Below, piece by piece: positions 12,445 to 24,860 of a stretch of DNA of 64,000 nt (the stretch's first letter is position 1; each line of letters starts with the position of its first letter). This DNA comes from Epiperipatus broadwayi (lineage: Eukaryota; Onychophora; Udeonychophora; Euonychophora; Peripatidae). The stretch lies in assembly GCA_028023455.1 (NCBI GenBank), contig JAQFVV010013285.1, positions 106,782 to 170,781 on the forward strand, given 5' to 3'. The position numbers and the translations under genes are program-made. The notes under the pieces are model-generated. The model worked only from the letters and a program-made list of their open reading frames with translations. It was not told the DNA's origin and made no database searches.

Positions 12445-12720
12445 AATTGTATATATGTATTGGAATAATATTTATCATTTACATAAACATTCATTCTGCC
12501 TTATCAGGCTCTAAGAAGAAAGACCATGGTGTTTCTTGATCTTAAACTCAGAGATAAAAAGTCAATAAACACACCAGCTCGCTAATGCGTGTTGGTGAGC
12601 AGTCCATCCATGTTCGTATACTATATAAATAATCACATAGTAATAACAACAGCAATGACGAGAACGTATGGAGTGGATATTATGAATTTGCCCTGCTCGC
12701 TTTCTTTAAGGCTTTCAAGA
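12445..12720 (-). other. Probable 5' leader of the RTE element
   Basis: Directly upstream of the ATG on the minus strand there is a less AT-rich, non-coding stretch (through 'ctgctcgctttctttaag' near 12690-12710). I infer it is the RTE 5' untranslated region; its outer limit is not visible. Confidence 0.35.
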
Positions 12721-12733
12721 AAAATCAAATGGT

Positions 12734-12811
12734 CTCCTTTCAGTTAATATATATATATATATGTGTGTGTGTCCTTTACAGTTAATATATATATATATAT
12801 GTGTGTGTGTA
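12734..12811. repeat. Duplicated microsatellite module
   Basis: 'cagttaatatatatatat' followed by (TG)n occurs twice, separated by 'tccttta'. The second copy ends next to the MITE. Confidence 0.7.
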
Positions 12812-12814
12812 ATT

Positions 12815-12992
12815 ACACCACATGGTTGAGATATCCAATATAGCCCTCTGTAAACTAATATATTAAATACATTAGTGTTCGTATTTCAAAATAGCCAACT
12901 CAAAATCGGATTGAGCTATATTGAAATACGAACTCTTATATTTATATATTAGTTTATAAAGGGTGGTACGGGATGTCTTAACCATGTGGTGT
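12815..12992. mobile_element. Palindromic (foldback) MITE
   Basis: The ends are ACACCACATGGTTGAGATATCC and its near-perfect reverse complement at 12971-12992. The arms stay complementary almost to the centre (for example 'gttcgtatttcaaaatag' pairs with 'ctatattgaaatacgaac'), so nearly the whole 178 bp can fold into one hairpin. It has no coding capacity. AATT/ATT-like bases flank it, so the target duplication is unclear. Confidence 0.8.
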
Positions 12993-14159
12993 GATTTAAT
13001 AATTGAATATTCATTTCAGTATAGCGTTAGGCGCTGAGATTATAAATATCCACAGATTCGTAAATGTGAAATAAACCACACATCAACACAATATTCAAGT
13101 TAAGAAAGCTTAAAACACTGAAAAACTAACTTAAAGTAGGAAAGCAACAACATTTATCTTAATATTCACATTTTAGTCATGAATAAAGTTTGGCATTAAA
13201 GTAATAATACTTCAGGTTTTAATTTTTTTTAAAAAATAACATTATATAGTAAAAATATGTGTCTTCTGTTAATTTGAAGATAATCACTTTCATAAGGTAA
13301 CCATGGAAGATAAACCTATGTTACTAAATTTTATGGATATTATTTGAATGTTTTTGAGCATTAGACTGATATTAATACTTCTGGGAATATGTTAATTGAG
13401 TCAGATTATTTAAACAAAATCTGGTCTTGTTTAGTATATTGATGAAATTTTACTCAAGATATTTAATTCAATCAAAATATAGTTATTACAATAATCATTT
13501 TTGATGAAACACACAATCGTAATTACTTTTATTAGTGATTTTTCTAAAAATAATGTTGAAATTTTAAATTACCCTATGATTGAGCAGACAAATTTATGTA
13601 AAAGTCTTTCTATTTTTGATTAGGCCAAACTCTTTATTGCATACAGCTATGTCAAATGAATGTCAAAATCAGGCAAAGGTGATTTCAGTAAAAATGAGGC
13701 ATCGTTATTCATAAAAAGTTAATTATACTGTGGGGAAAAATTTAGATTAATTAAGATTATTATTTCATCTTATTGAGAAATCCATACTTTTTTCATATAT
13801 AGGAATTACTGTTAATAATATTTTTAAAACTCTTAAGCAAATCTTTTGACATTTCTAAATGATTGTTGATATTATTTTGCATGATTTAGAAAAAAAAAAT
13901 CTAAATTGTTTCAGATTTCAAACGCAGTTTAATGTATTCATTTTACTACATTTAATATGATTTTCCAGAAGACTGATAGAGTTATATACCACAGATATAA
14001 ATATCACAACTCATCAATAGTAATGGACCGTGATTATACTTCAACTAATATATTATTTCTAAAAAAAATTTGGGCTGTCACATATAATGTTTGAGATTAG
14101 CTCCCTCTACATGGTCAGCATTTTTCAAATTTTATTGAATCCTTTTTTAATCTGACATT
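12993..14159. other. Unassigned AT-rich DNA
   Basis: No open frame, repeat or motif beyond homopolymer runs is apparent. Confidence 0.5.
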
Positions 14160-14390
14160 ACTAATCATCATCAACCACCATTATCATTCCACTGCAGGAT
14201 GAAGGTCTCTCCATGCGCTATCCATCTTTTTCTATCTTTAGCTTCTCTTCTCCACATCACCCCTGCACACTTTCTTATTTCAACCATCCATCTCACATGT
14301 GGTCTTTTTCTGGATCTTTTACAATCTTTTGGAATCCAGTTTAAAATTTCAATTGTTCATCTCTTATCTGACATTATTAGTTGAAAATAT
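14160..14390 (-). pseudogene. RTE-type LINE 3' tail
   Basis: The minus-strand translation reads WIPKDCKRSRKRPHVRW then EIRKCAGVMWRREAKDRKRW and ends ETFILQWNDNGG. It matches the extreme C-terminus common to RTE-like LINE ORFs of arthropods and other invertebrates (pattern GKRSRGRP..RW..EI...AG..W...A.DR..W......F..QW). It is followed by a 'ggttgatgatgatta' tail, which is typical of RTE 3' ends. It is a 5'-truncated insertion of about 230 bp. Confidence 0.75.
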
Positions 14391-15479
14391 ATACAATAGT
14401 CTTTGGCTTATAATTAAATTGGATTATTACTGACATAATATATTTTTTGTTAGGTCATTCATGTATAATACTTTGGCATTTTTTATTTAATAACTCTGTA
14501 TAAATGCACTTATGTCAAATATAATTTATGTTTTAACCATATTCATGTTCCTCAAATATATTTCTATTGTGGTATGAAAATAATAGGATAGTTGTCTCTA
14601 GTATAGTAAAATGAAGTACTAAAATCGTTATGTTAAAAATTATTGATTCCATCTTTTCCTTTACTTCATCATATTTTATTTATTCATGAACACATTTTTT
14701 TATTTAGATTAAGTTTATATATAAGAAAAATCACTAACATTTGGTTGACATTTGGCGTTAAGGTTATCTTGACAATCTCGTAGATGATCTCAGAGAACAA
14801 ATGACGGATCTATGACCCATAGGACCGCTTGCGCAATGTATTTTTTGAAGCCCTCAAATAATAAATACTATATAATGCTATCAAGATAGTTTATTACTTA
14901 CTGAAAAAATATTGAGCAGTCCATTACTTTTTTAAAAATAAATCTTTATTTTTAGTCTGTTGCATATGGCTATTGAAACTTGTTCTTGTGGCATTCATGC
15001 TAAAATGTTTAGCCAAAACATTACTAACAAATTTGTTCACGGTTACTTATACTTTTTTTTAAACTTTTGTGATTCTCAGTTCCACCCTGAAAACTTCTCT
15101 TCATGGCTAAATATAATAAAGAAATGCTAAGTAAAGTAAATTAAAAATAATAATAATAAATTAATTTAATTTTTCTTTAAAGTCATTTTAATATGCGATA
15201 GTATGATTCTTATAATCAATTAAAAAACAATGGAATGAACAAATTTTGGCTGTTAATCCTATTGAGCAGAGATTACAATAATCACCGCTTACTGAATGAA
15301 ACATAAATAATAATATAATATCTGAATAATTATTTGATAACGTAATGTTTCTCTTAAAGCAAATCGTGCCACAATGCAAGAGATCAATTGTGCTTAAATG
15401 ATTGGATTATAATTATGATAAACAATGAATTTTCATTATTGCATGAAGTATTTTCTCATGAAAAGAAAATTTCATTGAT
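14391..15479. other. Unassigned AT-rich DNA
   Basis: No supported gene. The segment 14755-14850 is slightly richer in G+C but shows no recognisable motif. Confidence 0.5.
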
Positions 15480-15990
15480 CAATTATCTACCAGTAAAAAC
15501 TTTTACCGCATCATTTGGATTAGCTTCCATTTTTAAGTCCAGTTTTATTTTAGTCTCATTTTTGTAATGATATTAATAATATCTGTTTGTCTTCTCATCT
15601 GTTGTGTTATTACCATGATGCATTTCCCATACTTTGCTTCATTAATTAAAGTCTTTGTATTCTTGTTTTGATAAGTGTCAAAGTTTATGTCCCTATATAA
15701 GTATCGGTACAAACCATTTTGACAAATACTTCTTTTCAAATACATAGACATGTACTCCTTTACTACTGTTATTTCTACCAAAAAAACTCTATTCGAGTTA
15801 AATTCCCTTATTAATGTTGTTCATTAAGATCCATCGGTATGTATAATGTAACCAAAATATTTATAATTTTAACTTTTTTAAAGCATCGTTGTTAATCTTT
15901 ATTCTTTTTTTATAAAATGGATTACACTAATCTTTTTATTATTCAACTGTAGACTTAAATATATTTATTGTTGTAATATTTCCTGAATAT
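15480..15990 (-). pseudogene. Possible LINE reverse-transcriptase C-terminal relic
   Basis: The minus strand contains KKRIKINNDALKK followed after a frameshift by YFGYIIHTDGS-like residues and an INKGI / VEITVVKEYMSMYLKRS stretch in 15545-15860. This order resembles the region after the RT palm in RTE-type LINEs (IKINN..L..V..F.YLGS.IT.DG...EI..RI..AK..F). Identity is weak and frames change, so the call is tentative. It may belong with the other minus-strand RTE pieces nearby. Confidence 0.35.
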
Positions 15991-16562
15991 TTGGAGTATT
16001 TTTTCCAAAGCTTGCCCACACCTTTTACAAAACCTTGACATAAACACAGTCCATAAGTTTTTATTTTCTTAGTTTAAAAATTTAATCCAAAAAACACTTC
16101 TTGTGATGTAAATAGTATTGGAGATATTCAACTACTCTGTTTATATCCTTATCTATGTTAATTTTCTGAATGGTCACATCATGTCATCTAATCAGACTGT
16201 TTATTATGATAAATATTTTTATGAATATAGCAAAATTCCACTTCTGTATTCTATTAGCAAAAATCTTTAATCGTTATGGAGATGATAGTATAGTAGCTGT
16301 CATTCTTCTTAAGTGTCAGTTGCACTTCCACGTTTATTCAATCATCTGATGTTGAAGCAGTTAATCTTAGCTTAAGATTGAGCTTCATGGTTCCATCTAC
16401 TAACTTGTGGTTAAATCCTATATACCATCCGGCTCCTTTATTCGCATATATATATATATATTTGAGATGTGCACCTAAGTTATAAAATTTTAACTTTTAA
16501 ACAACATTTTTTTTATTATTAATTATTTTTTATTAAAATACATAGATGCGGCATATATATAT
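15991..16562. other. Left flank of the long-repeat element
   Basis: AT-rich with no gene. It has a (TA)n tract at 16444-16461 and ends in 'gcatatatatat', directly abutting the TGTGCCC start of the long repeat. Confidence 0.6.
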
Positions 16563-17548
16563 TGTGCCCTTTTCTATAGGTCGGTAATAGTTCATAACAG
16601 TCAATTACTAAAAAAGTTTAAATTCAGAATATGTTCTTTTAATATGGTAATTGTATTAATTCAATTATATCTTTAAAGTACAATTTGAAGCTAAAGAAAA
16701 TACGTAGTATATAAAATCATTTAAAAATAGTTATATAAAGTTTAAAATATTGTTTCATATGGTTGTAAAAGCTGGCCATATTAAATAACACAGCTATAAA
16801 TAATTAAAAGTATGTTTAATAAATTTGATTTTAATAGTTTAAAACTGATAATTTAATAAATGCTATGTTTAAATTTATAATCATATTTAATAGTCAAAAT
16901 AAATATAATATATTTTAAAAATAAACTTTATGATGGTGAGAATTGTATTTAATTCTATATTTTCTAAATTGTTCTTCCAAATTTTATAATTATATTATTA
17001 AATATAATAAGTGTAGCAATTTTTTAAATCTAGGCAGAGAAATAAATTGAAAATCGTCTGTCAAAGTTATTAATCATGTGACTTGTATACTAATACTTTC
17101 ACACACATGCTTGTTTGTATTTAAAGTAACGAAGTTTAAAATATTTTAAAAGTTATATTGTAGAATTGGATAGAATTATTGCCTATCATAAAAGTAAATA
17201 GTATTAAACATTAAGTTAACTATCGTATAACATGCTTAAATGATATAATAAAGATGAATACATTCATAATATAAAAATTAAATATTTTATTTAAATAAAA
17301 ATAGATAAATTGAATATTAAGAAATGGAATAAGTTATTAAAATTATTTTAAAAGTTATTTTAAATGTTTAAATGGTTTTAATAAAATAATAATTAAAGTA
17401 AAAGTGGAATTTTAAATAATGATTTTTAAATTTTATTACGTCATAATTTCTAATTTTGAAATTCAATTCTACTATAAACTAAAAATATGTAAATTTGTTC
17501 TCAAGCTAAAGTAAGAATTAACGAATAGGAATAGGTATTCTTACAGAC

Positions 17549-17556
17549 TATAAATA
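17549..17556 (+). promoter_or_regulatory. TATA-box-like element in the left long repeat
   Basis: TATAAATA follows 'ttcttacagac' and is conserved in the right copy at 26219. It sits about 1 kb inside the repeat, upstream of the AATAAA block, as an LTR promoter would. Inferred only. Confidence 0.35.
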
Positions 17557-19553
17557 TGATTTGCATGGGGTTATCGGGGGAGATTAATAATGTATTGAAA
17601 CCGGAGAAAGGTAAATTATAACTATCAAAAAGATAGTATATTTTTTAAAATTTTTATTTTAGTCAATTTTTTTTAGTACTTTCTTATCGTTTTATTTGCA
17701 AAAAACTAATTGATAATTTTTAAAAGTATTTTTGCAAAAGAGGGTGTTAAAATATAATAATTTAGAAACTTCGTGGAGATGATTTTCTTTTTTTTTAAAA
17801 AGTTACTTGCCAGTAGTATTTTATCTGAAGTTTAACCTAAATTACGCAATAAAAAATGGATATACTATGAAATAAAATGGATATAAATTGTAATACTGTA
17901 AAAATGTTTGGAATATTTATTGATACAGCTTTATTAATACTTCACCGGAGAACTGTTCTGGTACATAAAAAATCACAGCTCGGACATTATACGGAGTCTA
18001 AAAAATGTATTCAAACGTATTATTTATAAGCTTATCCAAGATTTATTTTTAAATAGTAATATGACAATTATATTTCATGAATTATTTTATATAATATGAT
18101 ATGCAAAGAAGTAAAATGTTATATCCTGTTATATCCTGTCTGAAGGTAACATTTTTTAAAAAAATATTTTCAAGAATTAAAGAAAGAACCCAGGAAAATA
18201 TGTTACAGAAGCGTTTTTGATATTAAAATATCCATTCTTAGAATTATTTTAAATGTATTTAGAAAAGAATTGTTTAAAAGTACTTGAAGTTTTTTTTTTT
18301 AAAGAGATTTATAAAAAAATACCAAATGAAAGTTTAAATGTATCAAGAAGGAAACATATATAAAAAAAGTGAACACATAGTTGAATAAAAGATGGATCCA
18401 TGGAAATACAAATAGTACTTAAAAGTTTATCAGATAACTAAAGCTAAATTAGATGGAATATGCATGGATACGCCGGCAGAGAAAATACTTAAAAAAAACT
18501 TCACGGGATTAATTAATATTATGATTTAATAATTATCGTCCTAAATACTAAAACCAAGGATTATTTTTTATAAATTTTACTAAATGGATTAACAATTATT
18601 TTTATTGTAAACTTTAACGCGCTTGGAGGAGAACATTTTTAAAAACTCTAGAGAAAATAATAAACATTTTCGACATATCAGTAACTATCGTCACGAAAAT
18701 ATGTAATTATAGTTTTGATTTCTTTTATTTTGTTAACCTAGTTTAAATCTAAATTTTATATAAGATTAGGAAAAACATAAAAACATTAATTTATTAATAT
18801 TAAAAATTTATAATATAACAATCTAATAATTTAGCTAAAAATATTTTAATATAAAGGGTATGGGTGTGAATTTTTTTATATCTGCAATGCTCAAGTGGAT
18901 AAAGTAAGCCTACTGAACATGATGACTAGATAAAGGTTATTGGTAATAATAATAACTATTGATAATTTATAATGTATTTTTTTTGTTTTCTTTAGATCAT
19001 CCATAAATTGGAAGAATGAAGTGTAAAAGTTTTTTTTACTTATATGTACCGCATTTCATACAACATTTTAAAAAACATTGTGAGATACGATTGATTTGAA
19101 AATATGCATATGACGATTTTTTTTTATTAGTGATATAATCCAACACAACAAATAATTATGTGAATCTTTTAAAATTTTCATGTAATTGGATATTCAAATA
19201 TTGTCTAAGTAGATTGTATATGATTAGACATATAGAATAATGAAGTAAGAAGACTTTTCTTGTGGAACAGCTAGATTGTTTAACTATTAATGAATTTTAT
19301 TTATTGTTTTGTAAATGCAGATAGTTATTTATCGATGTAAGATGTGGAAAATCTTGAGAAATAATGTTGAGATAGTGGCTTGGAAGTACATAGTGAAAAG
19401 GAAACCAAGATGATGTTTTAAGAAATAGGATGTTATAAGGAATGGAAATAATATTTAGTCTTTATGTGGTTATCAGCATAGTTAATGTAGCCCTATGACT
19501 GATACACATTTTATTTGGACAGTGTTTATATTTCTTTAAATATTTGATGTTCT

Positions 19554-19559
19554 AATAAA
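19554..19559 (+). promoter_or_regulatory. AATAAA signal in the left long repeat
   Basis: AATAAA in 'tctaataaagctg' is conserved in the right copy (near 28212) and followed by one of the most conserved, least AT-rich blocks of the repeat. A role as the LTR polyadenylation signal is plausible but unproven. Confidence 0.3.
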
Positions 19560-21249
19560 GCTGAAGAAATAGCTTTAACATCGTCCCTGTACTAGAGGAT
19601 ATTAGGCAGGTAAATGTCATACCTCTTCGCACTGTGCCATGATTTTGAGATATGTTAAGAGTAATACTCTAGCTTTTTACCTTAATCCTATGCATCTGTT
19701 TTCGCTATCTTTATTCCATGTAACTGCATCGTTCAGTCAGATATGTTTAAGAGAAATGATAAATAATTTAGAACTTAAGTTATGCTATCATTTTGTATAA
19801 GATTGGTTTGTTTGCGTAGAAGGAATAGGACGTTATAACTTAAAATTGAAGATCCAAAGTATCCTAAGGAAAGAAAAGAATCATAGAATATATTTTGAAT
19901 TTTATTTCGGAAATAAAATATAATTTTTTTAAATAGGGTATCTAAACAAAGATATTTTCTTTAAAGTGATAATAATTTTAAATGCTTTAGTATTATTTTT
20001 TTAAGAGAAAAATAAGTATTGCATATTTTTAAAATACAATAGTACAAAGTAAATTATGTAAACAATATGCATAGTATATTTTTTGTTTATTGATTAACAT
20101 AAATATATTGATGATTACACTTATATCATACTAAAGTAAGGCTTACAGAAGAATATATTATGATTAGTAAACATTGTGTGATAAATACTAAAATCTAGTA
20201 CTGAATTTTGGATAATATTTTGTGTAACATCTTTGACATTGCAAGATGAAATTTTTTTTAATATTTTGAGAAATCCATACTCATTATAAAATTTTGTTTT
20301 CTATAGAATGTTTTTCTAAGTATGAATTTTTTTAAAATAAGATAGTTTAATAATATTAAGGATAAAATGTTGTTGCTAATAAAGTAGATAAATATATTTG
20401 TAATAAGTTAACCATAATGAGAAACCAAATAGTAACATTTTTTTTAATTTTGTCCTAAATCTAAATAAAGATATAATTGAAATATAAATTATTTTTTATA
20501 TAACCCCGTAGATCAAACTGTAAAGTAAAAAAGTTAAGGATATTCCTGTAAATAGTGTAAATAAATTGTTTATTTATTTGTTGTTAGTAATAAACTTTGT
20601 TAAATTTTGTTATTTCAAAAATTTTGTGTCCGAGTTATTTATTTCTCCACATCGCTGCATGAACACGATATATGCATAATAATTGAAACAAATATATAAT
20701 TTTGCACAAAAGATAAATAGAGAATTATTTTAAGAATTTTATATATTTTATTGGTATTCATTTTAATTAAATAATTATAATTTTACATTATTTTATTGAT
20801 CATAAATCAGTTATCACAATAATATACTGAATTATATGCTATCAGTTGCCATACATCCTTTGTTTATCAGATTATCATATGCTACCACGTATTTATTATA
20901 TTATTACATGAAGGTATAAGATTTATAAAATTATTTTATTAGGGTAATAAAAATATAACGAAAAGAAAAGATATCCAGTAGTAATTAAACAATGAAGAAT
21001 ATTATTATTATTATTTATTATTATTAGTTTAAGTGTAGTAGATTATGATATAAAATCCCTTCTCATATTTTACTACCGTATTTTTAAATTAACTTAGAAT
21101 AAACTTTACGAACCTGAGATTATTTTATTGAGCTAGATTATTAAATAGAAGATTAAGATTTAATTATTAGTTTAATCTTAGTGAGTAGAAGTTATTAAAG
21201 TCGTAAGAATACTATGAGTTTATTTGAAATAGTAATAAAGGGGGGATAG

Positions 21250-21528
21250 TGTTCTTATGCCATTGAGGTAGTATCCTGTGGGATATTGGCTCAATGTAAT
21301 CTATCTTGTCACCTGTATTTTCACTTCAAGTCTCATGAAAATATTAAATATTTATTTAATTTATTTTATAAACTGAACCTTATTCGTATTTCAAATTTGA
21401 GCTAGTGAAACATTTTAATTTTAGTGCTGAATATTTTATTTATTAATTATTAACTGAGCTAGAACCCGTTTTATTTCATATCATATATTATCTGGAAGTG
21501 AGGATGCACGAGAGCAAGGTTAGATTAT
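21250..21528 (+). repeat. Candidate short LTR (alternative reading)
   Basis: Begins TGTTCTTATGCC directly after the purine tract AAAGGGGGGATAG and ends just before the PBS-like array. The same 279-bp block recurs at 29921-30198 after an identical tract. These are the positions expected for real LTRs bounded by a PPT and a PBS, so the long repeats may be a tandem-unit artefact. Confidence 0.4.
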
Positions 21529-21775
21529 AGCCCCCAACATGGTTGACATGATGTGTAGTGGAGCTACACATAGTTGAAGGTTAGATTATGGCGCACCAAC
21601 TTTAGGGGCTCGAGATGTGTTAGTAAGGGCCTCAGATTCAACCAACAGAAGGTTAGATTTTGCTCGTCCAATGTGACTGCACGATATGTAGTTTGGATTA
21701 CAATCGATAGGTCAGATTGTGGTACCCAAACATTTAGGCTACGAGATATATTAGGAACGTAATTAAGAATATACA
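21518..21775 (+). repeat. Four-fold PBS-like repeat array
   Basis: Four modules start with GGTTAGATT or GGTCAGATT at 21518, 21579, 21651 and 21710 (spacings 61, 72 and 59 bp). After the start each has a degenerate version of a TGGCGCCCAAC primer-binding-site motif: TAGCCCCCAAC, TGGCGCACCAAC, TGCTCGTCCAA and TGGTACCCAAA. Modules 2 and 4 continue with GGGGCTCGAG and GGCTACGAG. The first module contains an 8-bp hairpin (ATGTGTAG/CTACACAT, 21551-21571). Position right after the long repeat is where a tRNA primer-binding site belongs. Confidence 0.6.
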
Positions 21776-22413
21776 ATACAATAGTTAGTATTAGAATTTG
21801 TTCGCATAACTTTGAAGATTATTGATAGGTATATCTCACAGAAGATAGATAATTTAATATTTTATTATAGCAATAATTATTTAGGATTTGATTATTATAG
21901 TGAACTAAGTGCTTATTACTAAAAATATTGCAATTTCATGTGGTAGATAATCTGACTGTTTAAAAATAGTAAAGTATAAATTAAAACAATTAGCAAATAA
22001 ATATCTGAGACATGCATATGTGACTTACGATTATTTTATTACATATTATGACCATGTCAATTATTGAAATATTAATGATATATTTTAAAATATTTTGTTA
22101 TGTGCAAAATATCTGTGAATCATGCATGTGGGAAATAATGTTGTGATACACATAATTTTAATCGTTATTGATAGTGTAGTTAATTAGAGTTAAATTGTAT
22201 AAGATATAAAAAAGTATTATCTATAGTTTATTGTGGGTGATGGTTAGATGGAGATAGAAGAAACTGGTAAGGAACTATTTTGAAAAATCATTCTATGAAG
22301 TTATGTGATGAAAAGCACTTTATTTAGAGTTATTTTTGTGGAAATGTTGATATAATAAAAACCAGATATTATTTGAATTGAGATTTTGATTCTACAAGGC
22401 AAACTATTTTAAA
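21776..22413 (+). other. Leader region of the LARD-like element
   Basis: Non-coding AT-rich DNA between the PBS-like array and the start of the reading frame. No motif recognised. Confidence 0.5.
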
Positions 22414-24860
22414 ATGAATAGTGAGAATAAGAGTTTAAAGGCAGGAATGTCTAATTCTGTCAGTAAAGCTAATAGTGATAAGAAGAAGATAGTGGAAAAG
22501 AAAATTGTAAAAGCAAATTACGAAAGCCTATAAACGGTATCTTCTATACTTGGGAGGATGTACTAAAATTTTTTAAAGAGATTAATGAAAATATGATTAA
22601 AAATAGAGAAGACAGTAATATAAAATTTGATACTCTTATTGAAAATATGAATAAAAGTAATATAAATTCAGATGTTAAGTCTGATGCTCTTGATGAAAAT
22701 CTGAGTAAACGTAATATGAAATTAGACTCTAATTTAGAAGATGGTAAATCTTTTGGAAGAAATGTAGAAGAAAATAAATCTTATAAGGAAAAACCTTGTA
22801 AAACTGCTGAAGTAGTTAATAAAAGTGTTGAAGATGAAAGGTCATCTGTTGACATAGTTATTCAAGATATTATAGTAGTAGATGATTATTTGAAAAATAA
22901 ATTAGAGGAGGAAAATAAATCTCAAAATAATGAATTAAAGATTATAGAAACTGAATCTAAGCCATCAGTTGAAATAAATGATAAGAATATAGCAAATCAG
23001 AAAGCATATTTCAAAGTAATTAATAAATCTGTTAAAGTAACTAGTACAGATTCAAAGATGAGTAAAGAATCTATTAATTTAGTCAGTGAAAATGTGGTAG
23101 AGGACAAAGAAATTGTAGAAATAATAAGAAAAGAAAATCCACAAGTAATTCAAATAGTTAATGCAAATATTAACTTATTTAGTAGTTTAGCAGAAGATGA
23201 TTTAAGAAAGCATGAATCTTTAGTTGAATTAAGTAGTGAAGAAACCCAGGTGTCTGTAGAAAAAATTAGTGCAGATGGTGAGTTAATTCATGAAGAGATA
23301 GAGATTTAAATAGAATCAGTTGAATTGGTTACTGAAGGATTAGAAGCAAATATACCATCTGATAAATTGATAGATGATATGGAAAACGATGGGCCATTAA
23401 TGGATTTAGAAGATGTGAAAGATTTGCAAAATGTAGAATTAATTGAAAAGAATGTTGAGTTAGTTAACAAAGAATCAAAACAGTCAAACAAATTTATTGA
23501 AATAGGTAGGAGATGTTTTGCATTGGTTGATAAAAAAAATAGAAGAGTGTAAATAACCTATTGAAAAAATTGATAAAAATATAAATGAGAATGTGGAGAT
23601 ACAAAAGAAAGATTACAGTTGTGTGGAGATAAAGTTAGATTTCCAAACTGTGTTAAAAGAAATAAGAGAGATGAAGGTAGAGTCTCAAAAACAAATTGAT
23701 GAGATGAAGGAAACTATATTAGAGATAAGGAGATGTCATTAAGAATTAGAAGTACATAAAATGGATATAGTTGGAAAAATTAAAAAATCACGAGAATTAT
23801 CACAGAGACAGTTAGAGATAGATTCAAAATTTCAAAGTTCTGTTAAGGAAATAGTAGTGAATGTTTCTAGTATATCAGGAGAGGACTTAATTTTACAAAG
23901 TCAGAATAATAAAAGTGAAGAATTTGTTGAAGTAGTAGATGAAAATAATAAATCATGTGATGAAATTGTAAAAGAACCCGAAAAATCTTTTAAGTTGTCT
24001 AGTGACGATAAAAGAGTTAATGAGGATTTAGTAACAAAATCAAATTCCTTGGATGAAAAGTACCCTGAATTATTAAATAACGAATTATTGAAGATCACTG
24101 ACAAGACTAGCAATAAATTTAAGAATAAAACGCGAGGTATAGCTCAGAAATCTAGTATTAAATATGAAAGTATTTGTCCAAAATTTAATATTTACAAAGA
24201 AATCTTATTTACAAAAATTAAAGATACAATGCCTAATATAAATTTTATAAGGTTTAAAATTGATCAGAACAGAGACATAGGCAAAGCCAAAATAAAACTA
24301 AAATGTAGAAGTAAGGAGAAAATTAAAATAGATTTTCTCAAAAATATACTTAATCACAATAAAAATCTGAGAAAGATTAAAGTGAAATTTAAAGGATTAA
24401 ATAGTGAAAAGAGTAAGATAAGTTATCTTAGTGAAGCTATTGATTACATATGAGATATAGGGAAAGCGAAAGTAAAATTTAAAGGAATAAATGAAAAGTT
24501 ATTTAATTTAAATATAGGTAGAAAGTTTATTGATGTAGAAAAAGAGATCGGAAAGGCCAAGATAAAACTTAAAATGATAAATAAAGATCTCATTAATGTA
24601 GATTTTGTTAGGGAAAGTGTAAATATACAAAGGGGTATTGGAAAGGCCAAAGTTAAACTTAAAGTTGTAAAAGAAAAGATAAATAATATTGATTTGCTTA
24701 GAGATAACATTAATAAGGAGAAGAATATAGGAAAGGCAAAGGTAAAACTTAAGTGTAGCCAGCAAAAGAGTTTTAAGATAAATTTTCTTAGGGAGAATTT
24801 GATAGAGAAAAGAATACAGGAAAACCTAAGGTGAAACTTAAAGAAATAAATTTAAGAGAA
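22414..24860 (+). pseudogene. Element-encoded Lys/Glu-rich protein with C-terminal 30-residue repeats, degenerate
   Basis: I do not recognise the family. The frame opens with MNSENKSLKAGMSNSVSK at 22414, shifts near 22510, continues GIFYTWEDVLKFFKEIN and runs to about 23545 with one stop (TAA 23307-23309). It shifts again near 23540 and runs to about 24836 with stops at 23554, 23740 and 24451 only. About 800 codons are recoverable. The N-terminal half is acidic, Ser/Asn-rich and disordered-looking. A KLDFQTVLKEIREMKVESQ-type heptad region at 23570-23740 looks like a coiled coil. The C-terminus has seven 30-residue repeats rich in GKAKVKLK. The place between leader and right repeat is that of gag, and a nucleic-acid-binding role is my inference from the basic repeats. 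Confidence 0.6.
24278..24860 (+). repeat. Seven 90-bp coding repeats (IGKAKVKLK units)
   Basis: The GKAK/GKPK-encoding block starts at 24281, 24371, 24461, 24551, 24641, 24731 and about 24820, exact 90-bp spacing until a 1-bp loss in the last unit. Each 30-residue unit has a basic strand-like GKAKVKLK, a variable linker, then a hydrophobic IDFLRENI-like segment. Keeping the period in multiples of three indicates past selection on protein. Confidence 0.85.

Larger units (their letters stand above)
16563..21528 (+). repeat. Left long direct repeat (5' LTR in the LARD reading)
   Basis: Matches 25233-30198 along its whole length. Features shared with the right copy are a TATAAATA box at 17549, 'ctaataaagctgaag' with an AATAAA signal near 19554 followed by a conserved GC-richer block ('catcgtccctgtactagagg'), and a G-tract AAAGGGGGGA at 21237-21246. 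I see no protein-coding frame. Confidence 0.88.

Noticed and set aside
21564-21776. Overlapping frames on both strands of 62-70 codons
   Set aside because: They arise from the repeated PBS-like modules, whose copies keep stops out by repetition. No domain is visible.
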